From Geodermatophilus chilensis (lineage in GTDB: Bacteria > Actinomycetota > Actinomycetes > Mycobacteriales > Geodermatophilaceae): a stretch of 64,000 nucleotides of DNA. Both the position numbers and the translations under genes were made by a program. The DNA lies in the NCBI RefSeq assembly GCF_002802985.1, contig NZ_NVPT01000004.1, forward strand, positions 1 through 64,000. Direction: 5' to 3'. The notes beneath the pieces are model-generated. The model was not told where the DNA came from. It was given only the letters and a program-made list of their open reading frames with translations, and searched no databases. This document shows positions 47,153 through 59,381 of this stretch, piece by piece (position 1 is the first letter of the stretch; each line of letters opens with the position of its first letter).

Positions 47153-49213
47153 TCAGCGCACCAGCGCGGTGAGGACCGGCACCGCCTCGTCCCGGAAGGC
47201 CGGGGTCACCTGCCCCTCCTCGCGGACCAGCGCGAGCAGCGCGGACGCCTCGTTGCCCTGGGGGAAGACCGGCAGCTCGGCGACCGCGCGCAGGGACACC
47301 AGCACCCGGTCCCCGGCGGGGCCGGCGCTCCCCGGGTCCTGCTCGACGTCGGCGAGGAGGTCCTGCAGGGCCCGGTAGGCGGCCGGGTCGGCCAGCCGCT
47401 GCAGCGTGGGCAGCGCGGTCCTGGCGAACCCCTCGGTGACCTCGCCGTCCGCGACGGCCTCCGTCACCCGCCGCGCCAGGGCGTCGGCCGCCTCGGCCGT
47501 CTCGTCCGCGGGCACCTCGTGGTCGAGGGCGAAGAGGGCGTCGAACAGCTCGGGGCCGGCCGGGCCGATCGCGGGCGGGTCCTCGTCGACCAGCTGCACG
47601 ACGTCGATCAGCCGCGCGGGCGCGGCCACGGCGTCGAGAACCTGCTGGACCTGCCGCGCCACGTCGGCGTCGAGCTCTCCCGCCTCGGCCGCCGTCCCGG
47701 CGGAGTCGTTCGTCACGACCGCGGCCAGGCGCCGCGGATGCCCGTCGAGCCGCGCCACCTCGCGCAGGTCCTCCAGCAGCTGCTCCCCGCCCGGCCCCAC
47801 GGCGTCGGGGTCGGTGGCGACCCGGTCCTCGAGCGCGCCGATCGTCGCCTCCAACTGCTCGTCCGGGGTGTCGGCGGAGTCCGGCAGCGGCAGCGCACCA
47901 GACGTGTCCGGCGACGGCGCGGGATCCGCGGCACCGGAGTCCGCACCGCCGGTCTGCGTCGCGGCACCGGAGTCCGCACCGCCGGCCTGCGTCGCGGCAC
48001 CCGAGTCCGCACCGCCGGTCTGCGTCGCGGCACCGCCACCGGGCAGCGCCCCCCCGCCGGCGCGGAGCAGGAGGACGAGTGCCACCCCGAGCACGGCCGT
48101 GACCAGCAGCCCGGCCCACACCAGCGGCGCGACCCGGCGGCGCCTCGACGGCTGCGTCCCGCTCGGGGCGGCGGGAGCTGCCGCGGCCGGATGGCGGCGG
48201 GCACCGGACGGCGGCGGGACCGGCGGCGGACCGACCGGGACGGCGTCCGCGCCCTGCCCCACCTGGAGCACGGCCGTGCGGGCGGACCCGTCGGGGTTCA
48301 CCGCTCCCGGCACCGCGGGGGCCGGCCGGGTGTCGCCGTCGGCCGGCGCAGCGGCGATCTCGCGCAGCGCCGTCTCCGCCTGGTCGGCGGTGTAGCGCCG
48401 GGCGGGGTCGCGCTCCAGCAGGCCCTCGAGCACCGGCCGGAGGATGCCGGCGCGGACGTACGGCGCGTGCTCGCCGACCATCACCAGGGCGAGTGTCGTC
48501 ATCGGGTCGCCGCCGTCGTAGGCCGGCCGGCCCTCCACCGCGGTGAACAGCGTGGCGCCCAGCCCCCAGAGGTCCGACGGCGGATCCGGCGTGTCACCCC
48601 GGGCGCGCTCCGGCGCGATGTAGGCCGGGGAGCCGATCAGCAGGCCGGTCGAGGTCAGGCTCGGGTTCCCGGGCACGGACGCGATGCCGAAGTCGGTGAG
48701 GAGGACCCGGCCGGGCGCTCCGCCCCGCGGCCGGCCCACCAGCACGTTGGAGGGCTTCACGTCCCGGTGCACGATGCCCTGCGCGTGCGCCGCCCGGAGG
48801 GCGCCGAGCACGACGAGACCCACCTGGGCCGCACCCTGCGGCGACAGCGGCCCGTCCTGCTCGACGACCTCGGTCAGGCTCCGGGCCTCGACGTACTGCA
48901 TCACGAGGTAGGTGGCCGCCCCCTCCTCGACGACGTCGTGGACGGTGACGGTGTCGGGGTGGTCGAGCTGAGCGGCGGCTCGGGCCTCCCGCCGCATGCG
49001 CTCGCGCAGCACCTCGCGGTCGGCGGCCGACGCCCCGACCGGGACGGTCAGCTCCTTGACGGCGACCTGACGCCCGAGGAGGACGTCCTGCCCCCGCCAG
49101 ACCGTGCCCATGCCGCCCGTGCCCAGCCGCTCGTGCAGCTCGTACCGGCCGGCGACGACACGTCGGTCCCTGTCCGAGCCGCCGTCGACCTGGAGGCTCG
49201 GGCCGAGGGACAC
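47153..49213 (-). CDS. Membrane-anchored Ser/Thr protein kinase (PknB-like)
   Basis: A 686-residue Hanks-type kinase. Kinase domain ~22-290: VAVKEL with Lys53, IVHRDVKPSN with catalytic Asp151, DFG at 174-176, and SPAYIAPE. A Pro-rich juxtamembrane segment follows, one membrane helix at ~364-383, then three 11-residue GAATQ(T/A)GGADS repeats (394-426) and an extracellular helical domain (~440-686) with no PASTA repeats. It would transmit an external signal. It diverges from the aconitase gene. It is the first of a kinase-sirtuin-membrane-protein run on the minus strand. Confidence 0.9.
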   Translation of the reverse strand: MSLGPSLQVDGGSDRDRRVVAGRYELHERLGTGGMGTVWRGQDVLLGRQVAVKELTVPVGASAADREVLRERMRREARAAAQLDHPDTVTVHDVVEEGAATYLVMQYVEARSLTEVVEQDGPLSPQGAAQVGLVVLGALRAAHAQGIVHRDVKPSNVLVGRPRGGAPGRVLLTDFGIASVPGNPSLTSTGLLIGSPAYIAPERARGDTPDPPSDLWGLGATLFTAVEGRPAYDGGDPMTTLALVMVGEHAPYVRAGILRPVLEGLLERDPARRYTADQAETALREIAAAPADGDTRPAPAVPGAVNPDGSARTAVLQVGQGADAVPVGPPPVPPPSGARRHPAAAAPAAPSGTQPSRRRRVAPLVWAGLLVTAVLGVALVLLLRAGGGALPGGGAATQTGGADSGAATQAGGADSGAATQTGGADSGAADPAPSPDTSGALPLPDSADTPDEQLEATIGALEDRVATDPDAVGPGGEQLLEDLREVARLDGHPRRLAAVVTNDSAGTAAEAGELDADVARQVQQVLDAVAAPARLIDVVQLVDEDPPAIGPAGPELFDALFALDHEVPADETAEAADALARRVTEAVADGEVTEGFARTALPTLQRLADPAAYRALQDLLADVEQDPGSAGPAGDRVLVSLRAVAELPVFPQGNEASALLALVREEGQVTPAFRDEAVPVLTALVR
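47936..48034 (-). repeat. 33-bp tandem repeat inside kinase gene
   Basis: Three consecutive 33-base units encode 11-residue GAATQ(T/A)GGADS repeats (residues 394-426), just outside the membrane helix. The DNA is nearly identical between units, so repeat number may vary between strains. Confidence 0.8.
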
Positions 49214-49378
49214 CTAGCGACGTTACCCCGCCTCCCGCGGCGAAAAAACCCCGCGCCCTGGCCGGCGGCGGGGTCCGACCGGCGCTCTCCGGGCCGGCAA
49301 GGGTCGCCTCACTCCCCCAGGCGGCCGGGCTCCTGAAATGATGCGGGGTGGACAGCAGCGTGACGGACCAGCTGAGGG

Positions 49379-52246
<2,868 letters not shown>

Positions 52247-52254
52247 TCCCCCGC

Positions 52255-52518
52255 ATGGACCTGGGCCTGGGCGGCCGCGGACACCTGGTCACCGGCGCGA
52301 GCCGGGGACTGGGGTCCGCGGCGGCCCGGGCCCTCGTCGCTGACGGGGCGCGGGCGCCGGCGGACGCACCCTCCACCGACGCCGTGGACACCCCGCCCGG
52401 CCGGGTCGGCGACCCCGCCGGGTTCGACCGGGTGGCCGCCTCCCTGCTCTCCCCCGCCGCCTCCTCCGTCACCGGCACCACCGTCGCGGTCGACGGCGGC
52501 CGGCTGAGGACACCGTGA
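52255..52518 (+). pseudogene. SDR gene with large internal deletion
   Basis: An 87-codon frame carries the N-terminal part of a short-chain dehydrogenase (MDLGLGGRGHLVTGASRGLG) fused directly to its C-terminal part (FDRVAASLLSPAASSVTGTT and VAVDGGRLRTP). About 150-170 codons with the NAG and YxxxK catalytic motifs are missing, so no activity is expected. The frame stays intact and its stop overlaps the GTG of the next gene (GTGA), so it may persist only as a translational lead-in. Confidence 0.7.
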
Positions 52519-53228
52519 CCGACGCTCCCGTACTGGTCGCCTGTGCGCACGGCACCCGCAACCCCACCGGCCGCCGGCTGGTCGCCGAGCTGGCCCTCGC
52601 CGCCCGGACCCTGCGCCCCGGCCTGGTCACCACCGCCGCGTTCGTCGACGTGCAGCCGCCCACGGTGGCCGACGTCGTGGCGGGCCTGGCCGACGACGGG
52701 CGACCCTCGGTCGTCGTCCCCTTGCTGCTCTCCGGCGGCTACCACGTGCACGTGGACATCGCCCGGGCCGTGCGCGAGCACGCCGCGGCCCGCGCCGCCC
52801 GCCCGCTGGGCCCCGACCCGCGGCTGGTCGCCGTCCTGCACGACCGGGTGCTCGCCGCCGACGCCGACCCCGACGACCCGGCCACCGCTGTGGTGCTCGC
52901 CGCCGCCGGCTCCAGCGACCCGCGCTCGGTCGCCGACGTCGACGCCACGGCCGCCGCGCTGCAGGAGCGCTGGACCGGTCCGGTGACGACCGGCTACGGG
53001 TCGGCCGCGCAGCCCCCGGTGCCCGACGCGGTCGCCGCCGCCCGGTCCGCGGGCGCCCGGCGGGTCGTGCTCGCGGCCTACCTGCTGGCGCCCGGTCACT
53101 TCCACGACAAGCTCGGCGGTGCGGGCGCCGACGTGGTCACCGCTCCCCTGCTGCCCGACGACCGCATCGCCGCCGTGCTGCTCGACCGCTACGACGCCGC
53201 GGTCGCCGCCTGGTCCGCCGCGGGCTGA
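52515..53228 (+). CDS. CbiX/SirB-type sirohydrochlorin chelatase-like protein
   Basis: A 237-residue class II chelatase. The N-terminal half begins LVACAHGTRNPTGRRLVAELA with the metal-binding His, and VVPLLLSGGYHVHVDI supplies the second His. The C-terminal repeat (AAAGSSDPRSVADVDATAAALQ, LLAPGHFHDKL) shows the internal duplication of CbiX-long. It may insert iron or cobalt into sirohydrochlorin for sirohaem or cobalamin, or bind another tetrapyrrole. No other sirohaem gene is nearby. Coupled to the SDR relic by a 4-base overlap. Confidence 0.85.
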   Translation: MTDAPVLVACAHGTRNPTGRRLVAELALAARTLRPGLVTTAAFVDVQPPTVADVVAGLADDGRPSVVVPLLLSGGYHVHVDIARAVREHAAARAARPLGPDPRLVAVLHDRVLAADADPDDPATAVVLAAAGSSDPRSVADVDATAAALQERWTGPVTTGYGSAAQPPVPDAVAAARSAGARRVVLAAYLLAPGHFHDKLGGAGADVVTAPLLPDDRIAAVLLDRYDAAVAAWSAAG

Positions 53229-53333
53229 CGCCCGCAGCCGGGTCTGGGACCATGGGGCCCGGGCCTCCTCCAGGCCCCCGGACGAGCGGTGCCGTACCCG
53301 GACAGCGACAAGACGGCGCCTGTGGAGGCCGTC

Positions 53334-53648
53334 GTGTCCTGGCTGGTGCTCGTCCTGTCCGGTGTGCTGGAGGCCGTCTGGGCCACCGCGCTGGGCCGCT
53401 CGGAGGGGTTCAGCCGCCTCGTCCCGTCGGTGGTCTTCGGCGTCGCCATGACGCTGAGCATGGTCGGTCTGGCCTACGCCATGCGCGAGCTGCCCGTCGG
53501 GACGGCGTATGCGGTGTGGGTGGGCATCGGCGCGGTGCTGACCGTCGTGATCGCCATGGTGTCCGGCGAGGAGCCGGTGTCGGCGGTGCGGCTGCTGCTG
53601 CTCGCCGGGATCGTCGGCTGCGTCGTGGGGCTCAAGGTCCTGCACTGA
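53334..53648 (+). CDS. SMR-family small efflux protein (SugE/Gdx-like)
   Basis: A 104-residue membrane protein of four helices typical of the small multidrug resistance family. The active-site Glu lies in helix 1 (SGVLEAVWATALG), and the later block MRELPVGTAYAVWVGIGAVLTV is the family signature. Gdx/SugE members export guanidinium; others export quaternary ammonium. I chose the GTG at 53334, with GGAGG five bases upstream, because it gives the canonical size; a GTG at 53289 would add 15 atypical residues. No convincing guanidine riboswitch is present. Confidence 0.88.
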   Translation: MSWLVLVLSGVLEAVWATALGRSEGFSRLVPSVVFGVAMTLSMVGLAYAMRELPVGTAYAVWVGIGAVLTVVIAMVSGEEPVSAVRLLLLAGIVGCVVGLKVLH

Positions 53649-53659
53649 GGCGGCCGTCG

Positions 53660-53693
53660 CCCCGGTACGCCGCTTACAGTCGCTGTACCGGGG
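53660..53693. terminator. Bidirectional terminator (SMR / SnoaL-like)
   Basis: A perfect 9-base stem (53660-53668 and 53685-53693) with a 16-base loop between convergent genes. Confidence 0.7.
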
Positions 53694-53708
53694 ATGACGA
53701 ACCGCAGG

Positions 53709-54173
53709 TCACTGCGGTGCGAGCAGCCCGCGCAGCTCCCGGGTGAGCGCCTCGCGCGCCCCGGGGTGCTGGTGCCAGGCCGCCGGGGTGGCCTGGAGCA
53801 GGGAGATCCGCCAGCGGCCGGCGCCCTCGTCGACCGCGGTCACCGTGTGCACCGTGTGGTAACGCGGGTCGATGTCGTTGTTCCCCGGCGGGATCATCCC
53901 GGCGTGCGCCAGGAGCACCGCGACGCCCGACGCCACCGGGCGCACGGAGCGGATCACCGCGGTGTAGGCGGCCGTCTGGTGGCTGGCGAAGATCTGCCGG
54001 AAGTCGGCGGCGATGGCCAGGCGCCCGTGGTGGTGGGTGCCGTCGTAGCCGATGATGTCCCCGTCGTCGGCGAAGGCAGCGGCGACCGCGGCGCCGCTGC
54101 GCCGGTTCCAGCCGTCGAGGAACTGGGCGTAGAGCGCGCGGATCTGGGCGTCGTTCGGGTGCGCGGACGTCAC
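53709..54173 (-). CDS. SgcJ/EcaC-family SnoaL-like protein
   Basis: A 154-residue NTF2-like protein. The block FLDGWNRRSGAAVAAAFADDGDIIGYDGTHHHGRLAIAADFRQIF near the N-terminus matches SgcJ/EcaC proteins, often annotated as oxidoreductases but with unclear chemistry. A ~12-residue leader precedes it. The rest is a typical alpha+beta barrel. It lies between the SMR gene and an ABC exporter, without obvious functional link. Confidence 0.8.
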   Translation of the reverse strand: MTSAHPNDAQIRALYAQFLDGWNRRSGAAVAAAFADDGDIIGYDGTHHHGRLAIAADFRQIFASHQTAAYTAVIRSVRPVASGVAVLLAHAGMIPPGNNDIDPRYHTVHTVTAVDEGAGRWRISLLQATPAAWHQHPGAREALTRELRGLLAPQ

Positions 54174-54216
54174 GCTGGCTCCTCCTGCGTTGCTGGGACA
54201 GGAGGAACGGTAGTGG

Positions 54217-56109
54217 TCAGGCCGCGCCCACCGTTCGCCCCTCCCCGACGGCGAACTGGGTCCGGTACAGGTCGGCGTACCGGCCGCCGAGCGCCAGCAA
54301 CTCCTTGTGTGTACCCGACTCCGCGATGCGACCGTCGTCGACCACGAGGATCTGGTCGGCGCTGCGGATCGTGGACAGCCGGTGCGCGATCACCAGCGAC
54401 GTCCGACCGGCCAGCGCGGTGTCCAGCGCGTGCTGCACCGCCACCTCCGACTCGCTGTCGAGGTGGGCGGTGGCCTCGTCGAGGATCACGACGCCCGGCG
54501 CCTTGAGCAGCACCCGGGCGATCGCCAGCCGCTGCTTCTCCCCGCCGGAGAGCCGGTGGCCGCGGTCGCCGACCACGGTGTCCAGTCCGTCGGGCAGCGA
54601 CCGGACCAGGCCGGCGATGCGGGCGCCGCCGAGCGCGGCCCACAGCTCGTCGTCGGTCGCCGTCGGGCGGGCGTAGAGCAGGTTGGCGCGGATCATGTCG
54701 TGGAACAGGTGCGCGTCCTGGCTGACCACGCCGATCGTGTCGCGCAGCGAGGCCAGCGTGGCCTGCCGGACGTCGATGCCCCCGACCCGCACGGTGCCAC
54801 TGGTCGCGTCGTACAGCCGCGGTACCAGGTTGGCGATCGTGGATTTGCCGGCTCCGGAGTGGCCGACCAGCGCGACGAGCTGGCCGGGCTCGACGCGGAA
54901 GGACACGTCGTGCAGGACCGCCGTGGGCCCGCCGTGCTCGGGCAGCGACACGTCTTCCAGTGACGGTAACGAGACGTCCGCGGCCGACGGGTAGCTGAAG
55001 GAGACGTGCTCGAACTCGATCGACCGGTCGTCCGGGGGCAGCGGGACGGCGTCGGGCGCCTCGCGGATCATCGGCCGCAGGTCGAGCACCTCGAAGACCC
55101 GGTCGAAGCTGACCATCGCGCTCATCACGTCGACCCGGACGTTGGACAGCGCCGTCAGCGGGCCGTAGAGCCGGGACAGCAGCAGCGCCAGGGCCACCAC
55201 GTCACCGGGGCTGAGTGACCCGGTGAAGGCCAACCAGCCGCCGAGGCCGTAGACCAGCGCGGTGGCCAGCGCCGCGACGAGCGTGAGCGCGGTGAAGAAG
55301 GTGCGGCCGTACATGGCCGACAGGACGCCGATGTCGCGGACGCGGGCCGCCCGGCCGCGGAAGCCCTCCGCCTCGGCCTCGGGCCGGCCGAACAGCTTGA
55401 CCAGCAGCGCGCCGGCGACGTTGAACCGCTCGGTCATCGTCGCGTTCATCGAGGCGTTGAGCCCGTAGGACTCCCGGGTGATCTCCTGCAGCCGCCGGCC
55501 GATCCGGCGGGCGGGCAGCACGAACACCGGCACCAGCACCAGCGAGAGCGCGGTGATCTGCCAGGACAGCGAGAACATGACGCCGGCGGTGAGCACCAGG
55601 CCGATGACGTTGGAGAGCACCCCGGACAGCGTCGAGGTGAAGGCCTGCTGGGCGCCGATGACGTCGTTGTTCAGCCGGCTGACCAGCGCGCCGGTCTGGG
55701 TGCGGGTGAAGAAGGCGACCGGCATCCGCTGCACGTGCTCGAACACCCGGCTGCGCAGGTCGTAGATGACGCCCTCGCCGATCCGCGCCGAGTACCAGCG
55801 GGTGGCCAGGGAGATGCCGGCGTCGACGACGGCGAGGCCGGCGATGAGCAGCGCGATGCGGACGATGTCGCCCGCCGTCCCCTCCAGGCCGGCGATCCGG
55901 TTGACGATCTGCCCGGCCAGCAGCGGGGTCAGCACGCCGATGACCGACGAGCCGACCACCAGCAGCAGGAACCAGGTCAGCTCGCGCCGGTAGGGCCGGG
56001 CGATGCCGAGGATGCGCCGGACGGTGCCCTTGGGAAGCTCGCGCGCGACGACCGACGGGTCGCGGCGGAACGACCGCATCGCCGCCATGGAGGTCATGGG
56101 ACCGCTCAT
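54217..56109 (-). CDS. ABC exporter, fused permease and ATPase
   Basis: A 630-residue half-transporter of the ABCB/MdlB-type. Six membrane helices occupy residues ~40-325 (WFLLLVVGSSVIGVLTPLLAG onward). The ATPase has Walker A GHSGAGKST near 420, signature LSGGEKQRLA near 520, and Walker B VVILDEATAHLD. A short insertion (SLPSLEDVSLPEHGG) precedes the Walker A. It should work as a homodimer to export lipids or drugs; the substrate is not known. One gene, followed by the SnoaL-like gene. Confidence 0.92.
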   Translation of the reverse strand: MSGPMTSMAAMRSFRRDPSVVARELPKGTVRRILGIARPYRRELTWFLLLVVGSSVIGVLTPLLAGQIVNRIAGLEGTAGDIVRIALLIAGLAVVDAGISLATRWYSARIGEGVIYDLRSRVFEHVQRMPVAFFTRTQTGALVSRLNNDVIGAQQAFTSTLSGVLSNVIGLVLTAGVMFSLSWQITALSLVLVPVFVLPARRIGRRLQEITRESYGLNASMNATMTERFNVAGALLVKLFGRPEAEAEGFRGRAARVRDIGVLSAMYGRTFFTALTLVAALATALVYGLGGWLAFTGSLSPGDVVALALLLSRLYGPLTALSNVRVDVMSAMVSFDRVFEVLDLRPMIREAPDAVPLPPDDRSIEFEHVSFSYPSAADVSLPSLEDVSLPEHGGPTAVLHDVSFRVEPGQLVALVGHSGAGKSTIANLVPRLYDATSGTVRVGGIDVRQATLASLRDTIGVVSQDAHLFHDMIRANLLYARPTATDDELWAALGGARIAGLVRSLPDGLDTVVGDRGHRLSGGEKQRLAIARVLLKAPGVVILDEATAHLDSESEVAVQHALDTALAGRTSLVIAHRLSTIRSADQILVVDDGRIAESGTHKELLALGGRYADLYRTQFAVGEGRTVGAA

Positions 56110-56194
56110 GTCGCTGCCACCCCCTCTCCCGACCGGCCAACACCCCTCCCGGGCGGGCTGTTCCGCGGGGAGTCTGGCAGCGCCCTCCGACGGT

Positions 56195-56971
56195 TCAGCG
56201 GCCCCCGACCAGCTCGGCCAGGCGGCGGGTCTGCGCGGCCCGCTCGGCGGCGTCCTGGGCCTCCGGGTCGTTGCGGACGGCGGAGCGGACCAGCGCCGCG
56301 GTCTCCCGGCTGGCGCCCACGGGGGCTGCCGTGATGGCCGCGACCAGCGCGCCCACCGCCTCGTCCAGCGCGGCGGCCGGGACGACGGCGTTGGCCAGCC
56401 CGAGCGCGAGCGCCTCCGCGGCGGGCACCGGGCGGCCGGTCAGGCAGATCTCCATCGCCCGCGAGTAGCCCATCAGCTCGGTCAGCGTGCTGGTGCCGGT
56501 GAGGTCGGGCACCAGCCCGAGGGTGGCCTCGGGCAGCCGCAGGTGGGCGTCCTCGGCCAGCACGCGCAGGTCGCAGGCGAGCGCCAGCTGTGCGCCGGCA
56601 CCGATGGCGTGCCCCTGCACCGCGGCGATCGAGACGATCCCCGGCGAGCGCAGCCACCGGAAGCCGCCCTGGTAGCGGCGGATGCGCTCCTGGGTCTCCT
56701 CGGCGGGCAGCCGGCCCAGCTCACCGAGGCCGCCGGCGGTGCCGGGGTCGGTGCTGAACAGGCTGCGGTCCAGGCCCGCGGAGAAGGAGCGCCCCTCGCC
56801 GCGGACCACGACGACCCGTACGTCGTCGTCCAGCGAGGCGCCGACGGCGGCCAGGGCCGCCCAGGTGGCCGGGGTCTGCGCGTTGAGCTGCTCCGGCCGG
56901 TCGAGGGTGACGGTGAGGACGGCGCCGTCGCGGGCCGTCCTCACCCACCCGTCCTGGTCGACCCCGGTCAA
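56195..56971 (-). CDS. Enoyl-CoA hydratase/isomerase family protein
   Basis: A ~258-residue crotonase-fold protein. The oxyanion-hole block is SFSAGLD, then VQGHAIGAGAQLALACDLRV, and the catalytic Glu region RLPEATLGLVPDLTGT. One of the two hydratase acids appears replaced, so chemistry may differ from classical hydration. The likely start is a TTG at 56971 that overlaps the HTH gene's stop (TTGA); a GTG at 56944 would trim nine residues. By order it corresponds to M. tuberculosis EchA12 (Rv1472). Confidence 0.85.
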   Translation of the reverse strand: MTGVDQDGWVRTARDGAVLTVTLDRPEQLNAQTPATWAALAAVGASLDDDVRVVVVRGEGRSFSAGLDRSLFSTDPGTAGGLGELGRLPAEETQERIRRYQGGFRWLRSPGIVSIAAVQGHAIGAGAQLALACDLRVLAEDAHLRLPEATLGLVPDLTGTSTLTELMGYSRAMEICLTGRPVPAAEALALGLANAVVPAAALDEAVGALVAAITAAPVGASRETAALVRSAVRNDPEAQDAAERAAQTRRLAELVGGR

Positions 56972-57195
56972 CTCTTCTTGCTGTTCCGGTTGGCTCCCCC
57001 GCGACTGCGCAGGGTCGCACCGGACTCCGACAGGAGCCGGTGCACGAAGCCGTAGGACCGGTTGGTCGACGACGCCAGCGACCGGATGCTCTCGCCGCCG
57101 TCGTAGCGCTTGCGCAGCTCGTCGGCCAGCGAGGTGCGGTCGCCCCCGGTGATGCGCTTGCCCTTGCCGAGATCCGCGGTGCTCGAGTCGGCCAT
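56968..57195 (-). CDS. Small helix-turn-helix protein
   Basis: A 75-residue actinobacterial protein with a predicted HTH. It contains RTSLADELRKRYDGGESIRS and LASSTNRSYGFVHRLLSESG, then a basic tail RSRGGANRNSKKS. This short family is widespread in actinobacteria and is usually annotated only as an HTH-domain protein. It is likely to bind DNA. The stop overlaps a TTG start of the enoyl-CoA hydratase gene, implying co-expression. Confidence 0.8.
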   Translation of the reverse strand: MADSSTADLGKGKRITGGDRTSLADELRKRYDGGESIRSLASSTNRSYGFVHRLLSESGATLRSRGGANRNSKKS

Positions 57196-57652
57196 GACTC
57201 CCCTCCGTCAGCAACCAGCCGCGGGCCCGTGGCCCGGCGCGGCTGCTCGTCCCGTCGGCGCCGGGCCCCGCTGACCTCGGCGTCCCACCACCTCATGATC
57301 ACCCGGACGGGCGACACCGGCCACGCGAAGGAGACAGGAAGCTGGGAGGTCGCCGATCGACGGTGCCAGGACGGCTCCGAAGCGTGCCGCGCGGGCACCT
57401 CGCGCCCCCGTGCGCGCTTGGGACGCCGTACACCGTGCGCCGGGCGATGACGAGCCGTCACAGGTGCCGGCGGGCCCGGTCCAGCGGCATCCAGGGATGG
57501 CACGGGGTCGACGCAACAGGGGGACGGCACCCGGCCGGGGTGGCACGGTCGCGGGGGCCCGGAGGGCCTCCCGACCGGGACACGGGCAGCGGCTCAACGG
57601 TGGACGGGGACGGCCCGTGGCCGCGGTGCCGTCCGGTAGGACGGCGATGTCA
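57196..57652. other. Intergenic region without genes
   Basis: This 457-base gap holds the HTH-hydratase promoter region at its left edge and the ABC-F terminator at its right (57628-57645). I see no credible gene, tRNA or repeat in the middle. Confidence 0.55.
57628..57645. terminator. Terminator of ABC-F gene
   Basis: A perfect 7-base stem with a GGTA loop (57628-57634 and 57639-57645), eight bases past the stop codon. Confidence 0.6.
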
Positions 57653-59254
<1,602 letters not shown>

Positions 59255-59381
59255 TGATCCCAGGATAGGCGCTCGACGGCCCGCTACCGACCAGGATGCG
59301 GGTGACGTCGGCGGCAGCCCGTCGTCCACAGCCGGGCGGAGCGGCTCCCACGCGGGCCCCCGACACGCCACCATCTCGGCC

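Noticed and set aside
53229-53333. Guanidine-II (mini-ykkC) riboswitch upstream of the SMR gene
   Set aside because: I found ACGA once but not the paired ACGR-loop hairpins with the needed stems; the only solid hairpin (GGGCCT/AGGCCC) fits a terminator of the chelatase gene.
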